Made by a program: the position numbers and the translations under genes
Shown here: positions 7,274 to 16,200 of the stretch, one piece after another
How positions within the stretch are numbered: the first letter of the stretch is position 1
How the letters are laid out: every line of letters begins with the position of its first letter
The notes under the pieces: model-generated
Databases searched by the model: none
Told to the model about the DNA's origin: nothing
Seen by the model: the letters and a program-made list of their open reading frames with translations, nothing else
Source: Planctomycetota bacterium
GTDB taxonomy: Bacteria > Planctomycetota > UBA8108 > UBA1146
Assembly (NCBI GenBank): GCA_002691835.1
Contig: NZJA01000068.1
Coordinates: forward strand, 1-17,689
Direction of reading: 5' to 3'
Length of the DNA: 17,689 nucleotides

Positions 7274-10200
7274 TTACGGGCAGGCCCCATAACTGTCACA
7301 ACCCAGGCCATCATTTGGAGTACCGTCTACACCACACTCAGAGATACCTGGAGCAGGTGGTTCTTGTCCTCCAGTGAACTGGAAGTTTAGTACGAAGATA
7401 ATATCCGCAATATCATGAGTGCCGCTGTCATTAGCATCCGTAGCGTCTTTACAACCAGAATCTGGTCCACCCAACATCAGCGTGTATAGCATGAAGATTG
7501 CGTCTCCGATGTCGACTCCACCATCTTCATTAGCGTCACCCCTCTTGAAGTGCACTTCGCACTCGTCGGGAGTTTCGTTACCGTTGCTATCAACAGCTGA
7601 ACCCGAAGCAAGATCACACTCATCCGGGGTATCGTTGTTATTACAATCGGTGCTTGAACCGCTACTGATATCGCAGGCGTCCGGTGCTCCATTGCCATTA
7701 CAGTCGGTATCGCACTCGTCAGGAGTACCATTACTATCGCAATCTTGAGCACTTCCGTTGGCAACTTCACAGCTATCAAGGATTCCACTGTTATTGCAAT
7801 CTTGGCCTGATCCGCTTGCTAGATCACAGCTATCCGGAATGCCGTTTCCATCACAATCAGCTGTGGTTCCAGCTTCAAGCTCACAGACATCTGGAGTTCC
7901 GTTATTGTTACAGTCATCCAATGGAACGAGAATGTTGACCTGCTGCTGAACAGAGGTGCTGTTTCCAGCAAAGTCTGTCGCAGTCCAGGTAATAATGGTT
8001 AAGCCAAACTCAAAGTTTCCTGTAATTGGACCTTCACCGTTGTAGTCATTGGTCAAACTGGCCACATCGCAGTTATCCAGTGCCTCCGGCTCAGGAACCG
8101 TCAAATCAGCACTGCAGACACTCTCAGGGGCACTTACCACGATATCTGCAACACCATTAATTTGTGGATCTTCATCGTCGATCACCGTGATCAAGAATGA
8201 ACCCGTCGCCAGATTTCCATTGGCATCTGCCTGCGAGTAACTGACCGTCGTTGTGCCAAGCTGGAAGAAGTCACCAGGCTGGTGACTACCCAGTAGATCC
8301 CCGAGCCCACAGTTATCAGAACCCGTTGGGAGTGGCCAATTTGCGGTGGCTCCACATGCTCCCTGATCAGTCGTCAAAGTCATATCAGTTGGAATCCCCG
8401 TTAGAATCGGTGCTTCCGAGTCAATGACCGTAATTGTGAAGGAGTGCTGGGAACTATTTCCACTGCTGTCGCTTAGGAACATGGTCACAAATGTAGAGCC
8501 TACATTGAACATTGATCCAGATTGGTGACTCATACTGAGAGTTGTAGATCCACAGTTATCAGAAACCTCAGGATCATCCCACTCTGCAATCGCGGAACAA
8601 AGACTCGCACTAGAATCCACAGTCATACTCTCAGGTACCTGAAGGAACTGAGGTGCCTGATCATCCACAACGGTAACCAGGAATGACTGCTGGGAGCTAT
8701 TTGCCGAACTATCCGTCGTCGAGTATGTCACAAGTGTAGACCCAAGCTCGAAAGTACTGCCAATCTCATGTGAGCAAACCAAGCTGGGTGATTCACAGTT
8801 ATCACTAGCTGTCGGAGGACTCCAAGATACAGGAGCCGAACACTGATTTTCGCTTGCAGAAACGACCTGTTCAGCAGGCATATCTGTAAGTACAGGGTTT
8901 TCGTTATCAATCACTGTGACCGTGAAGGAGTGGTTACTGATATTCAGATTTATATCAGTCAACACCATGAGCACTGTCGTTTCGCCAACAGGGAATTCCG
9001 AACCCGACTGCCAAGTCGAAACAAACGAGAGAATGCCGCAGTTGTCAGACAATAGCGGTACATCCCAGAAGATTTGCGCTCCACAGACACCTGCGTCTGA
9101 AGTTCCAACCATGCTTTCTGGAGCAGTGTCAAAGCTGGGTAGCTGATCATCAGTAATCTCAATATCAAAACTACTGGAAACCGTCGCACCATAGGCGTCT
9201 TCTGCTGTGTATGTCACAGTATGGCTACCCAATGCGAAGTACTCACCAGGAACATGTGAACTTTGAAGAGTTGCACCGAGACAGTTATCACTGACCGTTG
9301 GCTCTATCCATGACACCATTGCACCACAATTGTGTAAATCATTACTCATTTGAATGCTCTCAGGCATTCCCAAAATCTCCGGATTTTGCTCATCAAGGAC
9401 TGTGATATCGAATTGATGAAGAGTTTCGTTACCGTGGACATCTTTCAGAGTCATCGTGACCTGAGTGGTTCCAATCTCGAAGGTATCACCAGACTGGGCT
9501 GTCGAAGTTAGTGACTGGATTCCACAGTTATCTGACAACTCTGGAGTCGCCCACATTGCACTCGTTGTGCACGTATTGATATCGGTCGTCAAAGTTTGCG
9601 AATCTGGAGTTGTCACGAATGCTGGAGCCTCATTATCAGTAACGGTGATTTCGAAGCTGGCACTCAGAGTCAGGCCACTCGTATCCATCACTGTGTAAGT
9701 CACTGTATGGGTTCCGATTTCGAAGAAATCTCCAGAACCAGACGTACTGGATAGTGATTCACCGGGACAATTATCCACCGTAGTTGGAGGTGTCCAGAAA
9801 ACCGAAGCCCCGCACAAGCCTAAATCTGCAGTCGTGGAAATGGCTCCACTCAGTCCAGACATTGTCGGTGATTGATCATCAGTCACAGAGATGGTGAAGA
9901 TATGTGTTGACTGGTTATTACTGGAATCCAAAGCAGTCATCGTGACTACGGTATCGCCCTTAGGGAACAAAGAACCAGAGCTATGAGTACTCGTGGAAGA
10001 GACCACAGCGCAGTTGTCAACAACCTGAACAGGGTCCCAAGTCACAACTGCAGCGCAGTCGTTGAGATCCGTGAAAACAGAAATCGGAGCTGGGGGATTC
10101 AGATACACTGGATTTTCATCGTCGAGGACTGTCACCTCGAAAGAATCCGTCACCGTCAATCCCGCACCATCTGTACCTGTGTATGTGATCGTATGAGTTC

Positions 10201-12742
10201 CAACCTCAAGCGTTGCACCATTTTGGATATCTGAGCCACTGCTCGCGACAGAGCAGTTATCCGCAAAGGAAGGCTCTATCCAGGTAACCGCTGTTCCACA
10301 CTGACCTGGAGTATTAGTCACAGTGAAATCAGCAGGCATTCCGGAAACTGTTGGGTTCGTAGCGTCCAAAATAGTGACCGTGAAGGTACTCGTGTTTGAG
10401 TTGCCATAATCGTCCGTCGCTGTAAGCGTTACTGTAGTCACACCAAGGGGGAAAATTCCTCCATTAATGTGGGATCCGCTGACGATTGGCGGAGGTGAAC
10501 AATCATCTTCTGCTACGGCTGCAATCCAACTGGCGGCTGCAGAGCAGGAATCAGGATCAGAGTTTTTGACGATATCTGCAACGGTTGTGACGAAAGTCGG
10601 AGGCGTAGTATCGACAGTATCTAACGGCTCGCACTCATCCGGAATTCCGTTTGAGTTACAGTCTTTCGAGAATCCTGTAGATAACTGACACTCGTCCGGA
10701 ACAGCATTGTTATCGCAGTCCAGAGACAATCCACTCGCAAGGTCACAGGTATCCAACTCGAAGTTATTGTTACAGTCCAAAGCTGGCTGACTTACAAGTT
10801 GGCATGCATCAAGTTGTCCATCGTTATCACAATCACCACTGGTAGTCGCGATTTCGCAGTTATCGATGAGACCATTTGAGTTACAGTCACCTGCTCCAGA
10901 AGAAAGATCGCAAGAGTCTGGTACTCCATTGGAATCGCAATCGGAATCATTGAGACTAGCGATATCGCAGCTATCGATGATTCCGTTAGCATTACAATCC
11001 TGTGCACCGGTCAAGAGATCACAGCTATCGGGAATTCCGTTAGCATTACAGTCAGCTTCACAGTCATCTGGAATTCCATTGGCGTTACAGTCGTTGCTGA
11101 GTGCACCACTGATATCGCAAGAGTCCAAAATTCCATTGTTGTTACAATCGAATGCACCACTCGCTAGCTCACAGGAGTCAGGAGTGCCATTGCCATCACA
11201 ATCATCTACTGTTCCTGATAAAGTATCGCAGGAATCAATAATCATGTTTCCATTACAGTCTGGCTGAAGTCCGCTGTTGATTTCGCAGCGATCGTCAATG
11301 CCATTTAAGTTGCAATCAGGCATGATTTCGCGGAACTCTGTAAAGGCGATCACTTCTGGAGCACTGTAGAAAATCCACTCTCCATTGGTAGAAACACCAC
11401 TACCCACCGCATTCCCTGAAACGGTGCCAATCGGACGGATGGATTCGATCAGACTCCAAGATCCATCATTGGCTCTGTTATAGACGTGAGCAAATCCACG
11501 AGAAGCATCTACGCGTGGTTCACCGACAATCATCAGGTCGCCTTGCATATCCAGAGCATTGGCATATCCATTTGTCGCTGGAATTGTGCTGGTAGTTCTT
11601 CCTCCAGCAATCCAGTCGCCACCACCTTCAGATCGCTCAAACGTGTAAACCGCACCGACAGGTGCACCTCCACCAAATGCAGGAGCTCTCTCAGCACCGA
11701 CAACTATCGTGTCGCCACTAATGGCAAGCTGCGTTCCAAATCGATGGCCTTGAGTGCTGTCAAAAGCCTGAAGGGTTTCCATTAAGACCCAACCACCGCC
11801 AAAATTACGGTATCCAAAAACTCTACCGGAGGAATTGGGGCCATTTACACCAGGTGCGCCAAGGAACACCCAGTCACCGCTGGCAAATCCGACCGATGTT
11901 CCGATTTGCTCTCCTCCACCTGTCACAGGATCGGAGGGAGAAAGTCGGGCAGCCCTTTCCCATGCTGTTCCGGTCTGAGACCAAACTTCTGCATATCCGC
12001 CGGGCACTGCACCGACCGGATCAGGATCATCGCCATCATCTCCCGCAGGAGCCTGGGGAGCGCCAACAACGATGTCGGTGCCCAAGATGTCGACTGAGGA
12101 GCCATATTGAGCCCCAAAGGTTGGTAATTCAGCCTCAAGAATCTGTGCTTGAATCCATCCGGTTGCAATACGCTGGAAAACGTATACTTTTCCAGTCTCT
12201 CCGTTACCCGCTGGGGCACCGACAACAGCGGTATCTCCAGAAATCGCCATGCTCATGGCGAAACCATCCAAATTATCCTGATCGGTTGGATCATTTGGAA
12301 CCAGATAACCATCCAGTATCCAACGTGTTCCAATACGCTTGAAAACTTCGACAATTCTAACAACAGGGGGATGAATCTCTCCTGGAGGTGGGGGCGGCTC
12401 ATCTGCCGGAGGAGGTTCAGCTGGATCAGCAACAAGCATCCAGTTCGCAGTCATAACCGAACTGGACGTACCCGCTCCACCGATCAGTTGCGTAGCACCT
12501 AATGGCTCACATGAATCGAGAATCCCATTGGTATTGCAATCTGCATTGAGGACAGCATTCAGATCACATTCGTCTGGCACCCCATTGAAATTGCAATCGT
12601 CACTGAGCCCCTGTGAGATATCACAGGAGTCTGCCTGACCATTTGCATTGCAGTCCACCGTTGGCGGACACACCTGACCACGGCTCTCTACTGAAAAGAC
12701 CAGCACTAAAAGTGCTACGACGGCACTCGAAAAAATACGCAT
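7274..12742 (-). CDS. Giant secreted protein 2: FG-GAP propeller, Cys-loop repeats, 11 HYR domains, dockerin-like end
   Basis: An 1822-residue protein, collinear paralogue of giant protein 1. Domains: signal peptide (about 1-23); three Cys-loop repeats (30-80); a propeller of about seven FG-GAP-like blades (about 85-473), with a Pro-rich insertion in the first blade (PPADEPPPPP); 13 Cys-loop repeats (476-706); 11 HYR domains (712-1606); seven Cys-loop repeats (1610-1730); a dockerin-like calcium-loop pair (from 1734, GDANEDGGVDIGD and DANDSGTHDIAD); and a tail ending CDSYGACP. I chose the ATG at 12742 because GGGAGG lies seven bases upstream and the signal peptide starts right there; the GTG at 12784 would add 14 residues with no ribosome site. 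It is probably secreted and stiffened by calcium and disulfides. No catalytic motif is seen. FG-GAP propellers often bind proteins or glycans, so an adhesion role is a reasonable guess. Confidence 0.9.
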   Translation of the reverse strand: MRIFSSAVVALLVLVFSVESRGQVCPPTVDCNANGQADSCDISQGLSDDCNFNGVPDECDLNAVLNADCNTNGILDSCEPLGATQLIGGAGTSSSVMTANWMLVADPAEPPPADEPPPPPGEIHPPVVRIVEVFKRIGTRWILDGYLVPNDPTDQDNLDGFAMSMAISGDTAVVGAPAGNGETGKVYVFQRIATGWIQAQILEAELPTFGAQYGSSVDILGTDIVVGAPQAPAGDDGDDPDPVGAVPGGYAEVWSQTGTAWERAARLSPSDPVTGGGEQIGTSVGFASGDWVFLGAPGVNGPNSSGRVFGYRNFGGGWVLMETLQAFDSTQGHRFGTQLAISGDTIVVGAERAPAFGGGAPVGAVYTFERSEGGGDWIAGGRTTSTIPATNGYANALDMQGDLMIVGEPRVDASRGFAHVYNRANDGSWSLIESIRPIGTVSGNAVGSGVSTNGEWIFYSAPEVIAFTEFREIMPDCNLNGIDDRCEINSGLQPDCNGNMIIDSCDTLSGTVDDCDGNGTPDSCELASGAFDCNNNGILDSCDISGALSNDCNANGIPDDCEADCNANGIPDSCDLLTGAQDCNANGIIDSCDIASLNDSDCDSNGVPDSCDLSSGAGDCNSNGLIDNCEIATTSGDCDNDGQLDACQLVSQPALDCNNNFELDTCDLASGLSLDCDNNAVPDECQLSTGFSKDCNSNGIPDECEPLDTVDTTPPTFVTTVADIVKNSDPDSCSAAASWIAAVAEDDCSPPPIVSGSHINGGIFPLGVTTVTLTATDDYGNSNTSTFTVTILDATNPTVSGMPADFTVTNTPGQCGTAVTWIEPSFADNCSVASSGSDIQNGATLEVGTHTITYTGTDGAGLTVTDSFEVTVLDDENPVYLNPPAPISVFTDLNDCAAVVTWDPVQVVDNCAVVSSTSTHSSGSLFPKGDTVVTMTALDSSNNQSTHIFTISVTDDQSPTMSGLSGAISTTADLGLCGASVFWTPPTTVDNCPGESLSSTSGSGDFFEIGTHTVTYTVMDTSGLTLSASFEITVTDNEAPAFVTTPDSQTLTTDINTCTTSAMWATPELSDNCGIQSLTSTAQSGDTFEIGTTQVTMTLKDVHGNETLHQFDITVLDEQNPEILGMPESIQMSNDLHNCGAMVSWIEPTVSDNCLGATLQSSHVPGEYFALGSHTVTYTAEDAYGATVSSSFDIEITDDQLPSFDTAPESMVGTSDAGVCGAQIFWDVPLLSDNCGILSFVSTWQSGSEFPVGETTVLMVLTDINLNISNHSFTVTVIDNENPVLTDMPAEQVVSASENQCSAPVSWSPPTASDNCESPSLVCSHEIGSTFELGSTLVTYSTTDSSANSSQQSFLVTVVDDQAPQFLQVPESMTVDSSASLCSAIAEWDDPEVSDNCGSTTLSMSHQSGSMFNVGSTFVTMFLSDSSGNSSQHSFTITVIDSEAPILTGIPTDMTLTTDQGACGATANWPLPTGSDNCGLGDLLGSHQPGDFFQLGTTTVSYSQADANGNLATGSFLITVIDDEDPQINGVADIVVSAPESVCSADLTVPEPEALDNCDVASLTNDYNGEGPITGNFEFGLTIITWTATDFAGNSTSVQQQVNILVPLDDCNNNGTPDVCELEAGTTADCDGNGIPDSCDLASGSGQDCNNSGILDSCEVANGSAQDCDSNGTPDECDTDCNGNGAPDACDISSGSSTDCNNNDTPDECDLASGSAVDSNGNETPDECEVHFKRGDANEDGGVDIGDAIFMLYTLMLGGPDSGCKDATDANDSGTHDIADIIFVLNFQFTGGQEPPAPGISECGVDGTPNDGLGCDSYGACP
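7553..7915 (-). repeat. C-terminal Cys-loop array of giant protein 2 (7 units)
   Basis: Seven units in exactly 121 codons, the same number and length as in gene 1. Units 4 and 5 abut (CDTDCN). The last unit has Ser in place of the first Cys (DSNGNETPDEC). Confidence 0.9.
7925..10609 (-). repeat. HYR domain array of giant protein 2 (11 domains)
   Basis: Eleven HYR domains in 895 codons. Domains 1-10 alternate strictly between a form with an aromatic residue or its neighbour near the start plus VT[ML] late, and a form with an aliphatic residue plus [VI][TS]Y. Domain 11 is the cap variant. Domain 1 has DDC instead of DNC. Equal-numbered domains resemble those of gene 1, for example domain 10 (TGIPTDM) and domain 9 (VTMFLSD). 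Confidence 0.88.
10625..11317 (-). repeat. Central Cys-loop array of giant protein 2 (13 units)
   Basis: Thirteen Cys-loop units in 231 codons. Units 5 and 6 abut (CEADCN), the same place as in gene 1. It links the propeller to the HYR array. Confidence 0.88.
12503..12655 (-). repeat. N-terminal Cys-loop repeats of giant protein 2 (3 units)
   Basis: Three units at residues 30-80 directly follow the signal peptide, ending in CEP. Number and placement are identical to gene 1. Confidence 0.85.
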
Positions 12743-12749
12743 GGGAAAC

Positions 12750-12755
12750 CCTCCC
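12750..12755 (-). promoter_or_regulatory. Ribosome binding site of giant gene 2
   Basis: On the minus strand GGGAGG lies seven bases before the ATG at 12742. It decides the start against the upstream in-frame GTG at 12784. Confidence 0.75.
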
Positions 12756-13141
12756 ACTCTCTGAATAGAAATGTCGAAGTACACAACCCCTTTTGCAGCC
12801 GAAGTACCCTTCCAGGTCTCCCTAGAAGAGGCACGTCATCGACTGAAAAACACACCGATAGAAGCCGAGAAGGAAATACGTCGAATTTCCCTACAGAAAG
12901 AACAGAAAACTGTTCAATGTCGGGAACTAGCCCTCGGCCTATCTAAAGGTTTACTATCAGCATTTTATACCGACTTTGTTAATGCTTCAGAACCACTTTT
13001 TCTGAAATCCCTCAACCAACGGAACTATCTATCACATTATGTAAATAGCACTTATGGAAATATCGGGAAGAATCCAGTGAGATATGTCACTCATGTAACT
13101 TAACTGTAATTGAATTAACAAATATCGGGAAACGACGATAC
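12756..13141. other. Long leader/promoter region between giant genes 3 and 2
   Basis: About 390 bases without a convincing gene. It must hold the promoter of gene 2, since gene 3 ends in a strong terminator just to the right. The best pair I see on the minus strand is TTCTGA (12992-12987) with TATAAA (12969-12964), 17 bases apart; the -35 match is weak. Two 10-mers, TAGCACTTAT (13046-13055) and ACTCATGTAA (13089-13098), also occur in the same order in the gene 2 to gene 1 gap. A plus-strand open frame of 110 codons (12771-13103) lacks a ribosome site and is probably not a gene. Confidence 0.5.
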
Positions 13142-13188
13142 AAAAAAAATGGCGCCGGTGTGGTCACGAATGACACAACACCGACGCC
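13142..13188 (-). terminator. Intrinsic terminator of giant gene 3
   Basis: On the minus strand an 11-bp stem (13178-13188 with 13151-13161, one G-U pair) is topped, after a small internal loop, by GTCA-TTCG-TGAC, and then followed by A and eight T (13150-13142). It starts 41 bases after the gene 3 stop codon. Confidence 0.92.
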
Positions 13189-13228
13189 GTACCCCACTCA
13201 AAGCTCTATCTGAACCCGATCATGCGGG

Positions 13229-16200
13229 TCATGGGCAACTGTTGTAGGCCTCGCATCCGAGGGAGATTCCACTTGCAGAGTCCACTCCACAGTTGGGATA
13301 TGGTGCAGGTGGCGGGTTTGTTCCATTGAACTGATAACCAAGAATGCTAATGACGTCAGAGACATCCACGGAGCCGTCATCATTGGCGTCCGCTGCATCA
13401 TTACAGGTCGAATCTGCTCCGTCCGCGAACAGACTCTGGAGCAAGAAGATGCCGTCAGCAATATTGACGATACCGTCATCATTACCATCTCCCCTGAGGA
13501 AGTTGAGCTGACACTCGTCTGGGACTCCGTCTGCATTGACGTCTGCCAATGATCCGTCAGTAATCTCACATGAATCTGGAATGCCGTTGGTATTACAATC
13601 CTCGATCGAACCTGCTGCGATTTCACAGGCATCTGGAATCGAGTTTTGATTACAGTCTTCCAGTGTTCCAGAGAGAAGATCACAACTGTCCGGAACCTGG
13701 TTTCCGTCACAGTCTTCAACTCCTCCACTGAGGATATCACAGGAGTCTGGTGTTCCGTTCTGGTCACAGTCAGAGAGCGTTCCGGTCGACAGATCACAAC
13801 TGTCAGGAATCTGGTTTCCGTTACAGTCGTTGACTGCACCTGAAAGAACCTCACAGGAATCTGGGATTCCAGTGCCATTACAATCTTGCTCAGTTCCAAC
13901 AAGGATTTCACAACTGTCGAGGTTTCCGTCGCCGTCACAATCCTGCCAGTCTCCGGAAGCGATATCACAGCTATCTGGAATACCGTTGTCATTGCAGTCT
14001 AAGGAGGTTCCGCTGTTCACCTCACAGCTATCTGGAACTCCTGAAGAGTTGCAGTCGGATTCAAGACCAGAAGCAAGATCACAGCTATCGGGAATGCCGT
14101 TTCCGTTGCAATCAGCTGCTTGGCCATTGGCGACTTCACATGAATCTGGAATACCGTTGCTGTTGCAGTCGATGGACACTCCGGCAGAAATGTCACAGCT
14201 ATCGGGGACTCCATTGCCGTTACAGTCTGGCAATTCGCCAGAGGCTACCTGACAACTGTCGGGAACTCCATTGCTGTCACAGTCCGGTGATCCATTTGAA
14301 AGATCACAACTATCGGGGATTCCGTTGTTGTTGCAATCAGGTGTTGCGCCACTCACGACTTCACAGCTGTCAGGGATTCCTGAACTGTTGCAATCGTCTG
14401 CTGCGCCACTCGCCAAGTCACAAGAATCTGGAATACCATTACCATTACAGTCCTGAACGGCACCCGAAGTGACGTCACAGGCATCAGGAACATTATTGTT
14501 ATCGCAATCTTCAGTAAGTCCTTGCTCAATATCACAGATATCAAGCTGACCGTTAGAGTTACAGTCGAAGGCTATTCCTGAAGCAATATCACAGGAGTCT
14601 GGAATCGCATTCTGGTTGCAATCTTCAACTGTGCCCTCGTCAAGATCACAGACATCCAGGGTGCCATTGGCATTGCAATCAGAAGCAGTTCCGTTAACCA
14701 ACTCACAGGAGTCGATCACTCCGTCAGCATTGCAATCAACTTCAGAGCCACTTGCGAGCTGGCATGCGTCTGCAATGCCATCCTGATTACAGTCGCTTTC
14801 TACACCTAGTGCGATATCGCAAAGGTCTGGCTGACCGTTATCGTTACAGTCTGCAACAGTACCCTGGAGGATTTCGCAAGCGTCAAGAACGCCGCTGCCG
14901 TCACAGTCGATTCCCGAACCGGATAGAATCTCGCAAGAATCAATCAGTCCATCACCGTCACAGTCAGCTGCGATACCGGAAGAAATCTGACAATCGTCAG
15001 GAACACCATCAGTATCACAGTCGAGGGCGAGACCTTGAGTGATTTCGCAAACGTCTAAAATCCCATCTGAGTCACAGTCGGCCTGACAATCGTCGGGAAT
15101 GCCATCAAGGTTACAATCACTAGAGGTTCCGTCTGTGATATCACACGTGTCAGGAATACCATTTTCATTGCAATCCGGTCCTTCAACGAGAACGTTGACG
15201 ACACCTGTAATCGTTGAGGTGTTACCACTCTCGTCGCTGACTGACCAAATGATCAGTGTCTCACCACGTGGATATACCCCAGAAGCGTCAGAAGTTCCGT
15301 TGAAGCTGTTTGTGATTTGCTCAACTCCACAGCGGTCATAGACTTCAAGCTGAGGAACCTCTACAAATGCTTCGCAAGTACCAGCTGGAGCTGTTGTGAT
15401 CACCGGAACCGGAATCTCTATCGTTGGAGATTCATCGTCAATGACCGTCACAGTAAATGACTCTGAAACACTGTTACCACTTTGATCAGTAGTAACGTAG
15501 TTCACGACTGTCAGTCCAACAGGGAAAACTGTACCCGGTTCGTAGTTAGACTCGAACTGAATGAGGGTGCAGTTTTCAATCACGCTAGGCACCACCCAGG
15601 TGATTTCAGCACCACAGATTGACGGATCAGAGATCGTCGTGATATCTGCCGGCATTCCAGCCAGAATCGGATGGATCGTGTCAATGACGTTGATCTGGAA
15701 GGATGCTGTAGAGACATTTCCATGAACGTCTGTCACCAAAATCTCAACCGTATTCACCCCGACTGGGTAAACGTCACCTGAAAGGTGACTTGTCTCGATA
15801 GAGGCGATACCACAGTTATCAGTGGCGGTCGGTGCAGGCCAGTTAGCAACCATGCTGCACTCGTCCTCATTCGCAAGAATGGTCTGGTCTTCAGGAATCA
15901 AAGTCAATGTTGGAGCCTCAAGGTCTGTCACATGGACAAGGAAGCTGGCCTGACTGACATTGCCTACAAGATCTGTCGCTGTGTAAATCACTTCAGTGGT
16001 CCCGACAGGGAATCCTGTTCCAGGAACATGACTTTTCTCAACCGTGAAGTCACCGCATTGATCCAAAATATTTGGCTCAGTCCAACTCAAAATGGCGAGA
16101 CAAGAATCAGGATCTGTATTACTGGAAATCTCTACCGGTAATCCACTGATCTCGGGTCCATGCACATCTTCAATGCGTACTTCAAAGGTATCAGTATGAC

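Noticed and set aside
12743..12784. Upstream GTG start for giant gene 2 at 12784
   Set aside because: It adds 14 residues ahead of a clear signal peptide and has no ribosome site, while the ATG at 12742 has GGGAGG at good spacing.
12771..13103. Plus-strand open frame of 110 codons between giant genes 3 and 2
   Set aside because: No ribosome site before its ATG, codon choice unlike the neighbours (many CTA Leu codons), no recognisable domain, no terminator after it, and it would cover the promoter region of gene 2. Not fully excluded.
13198..13992. Minus-strand open frame of 264 codons overlapping the end of giant gene 3
   Set aside because: It is the Cys-loop array read in another frame; the repeat lacks stops in that frame, so a long open frame arises by periodicity.
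13830..14252. Plus-strand open frames over the Cys-loop arrays, with products rich in LSGIPLPLQS
   Set aside because: Antisense translation of the 57-bp repeat; the repeat pattern alone explains the openness.
13505..15175. Regular 57-bp spaced repeats as a possible CRISPR array or satellite
   Set aside because: The period is coding, copies differ mainly at synonymous or linker positions, and no conserved direct repeat with unrelated spacers is present.
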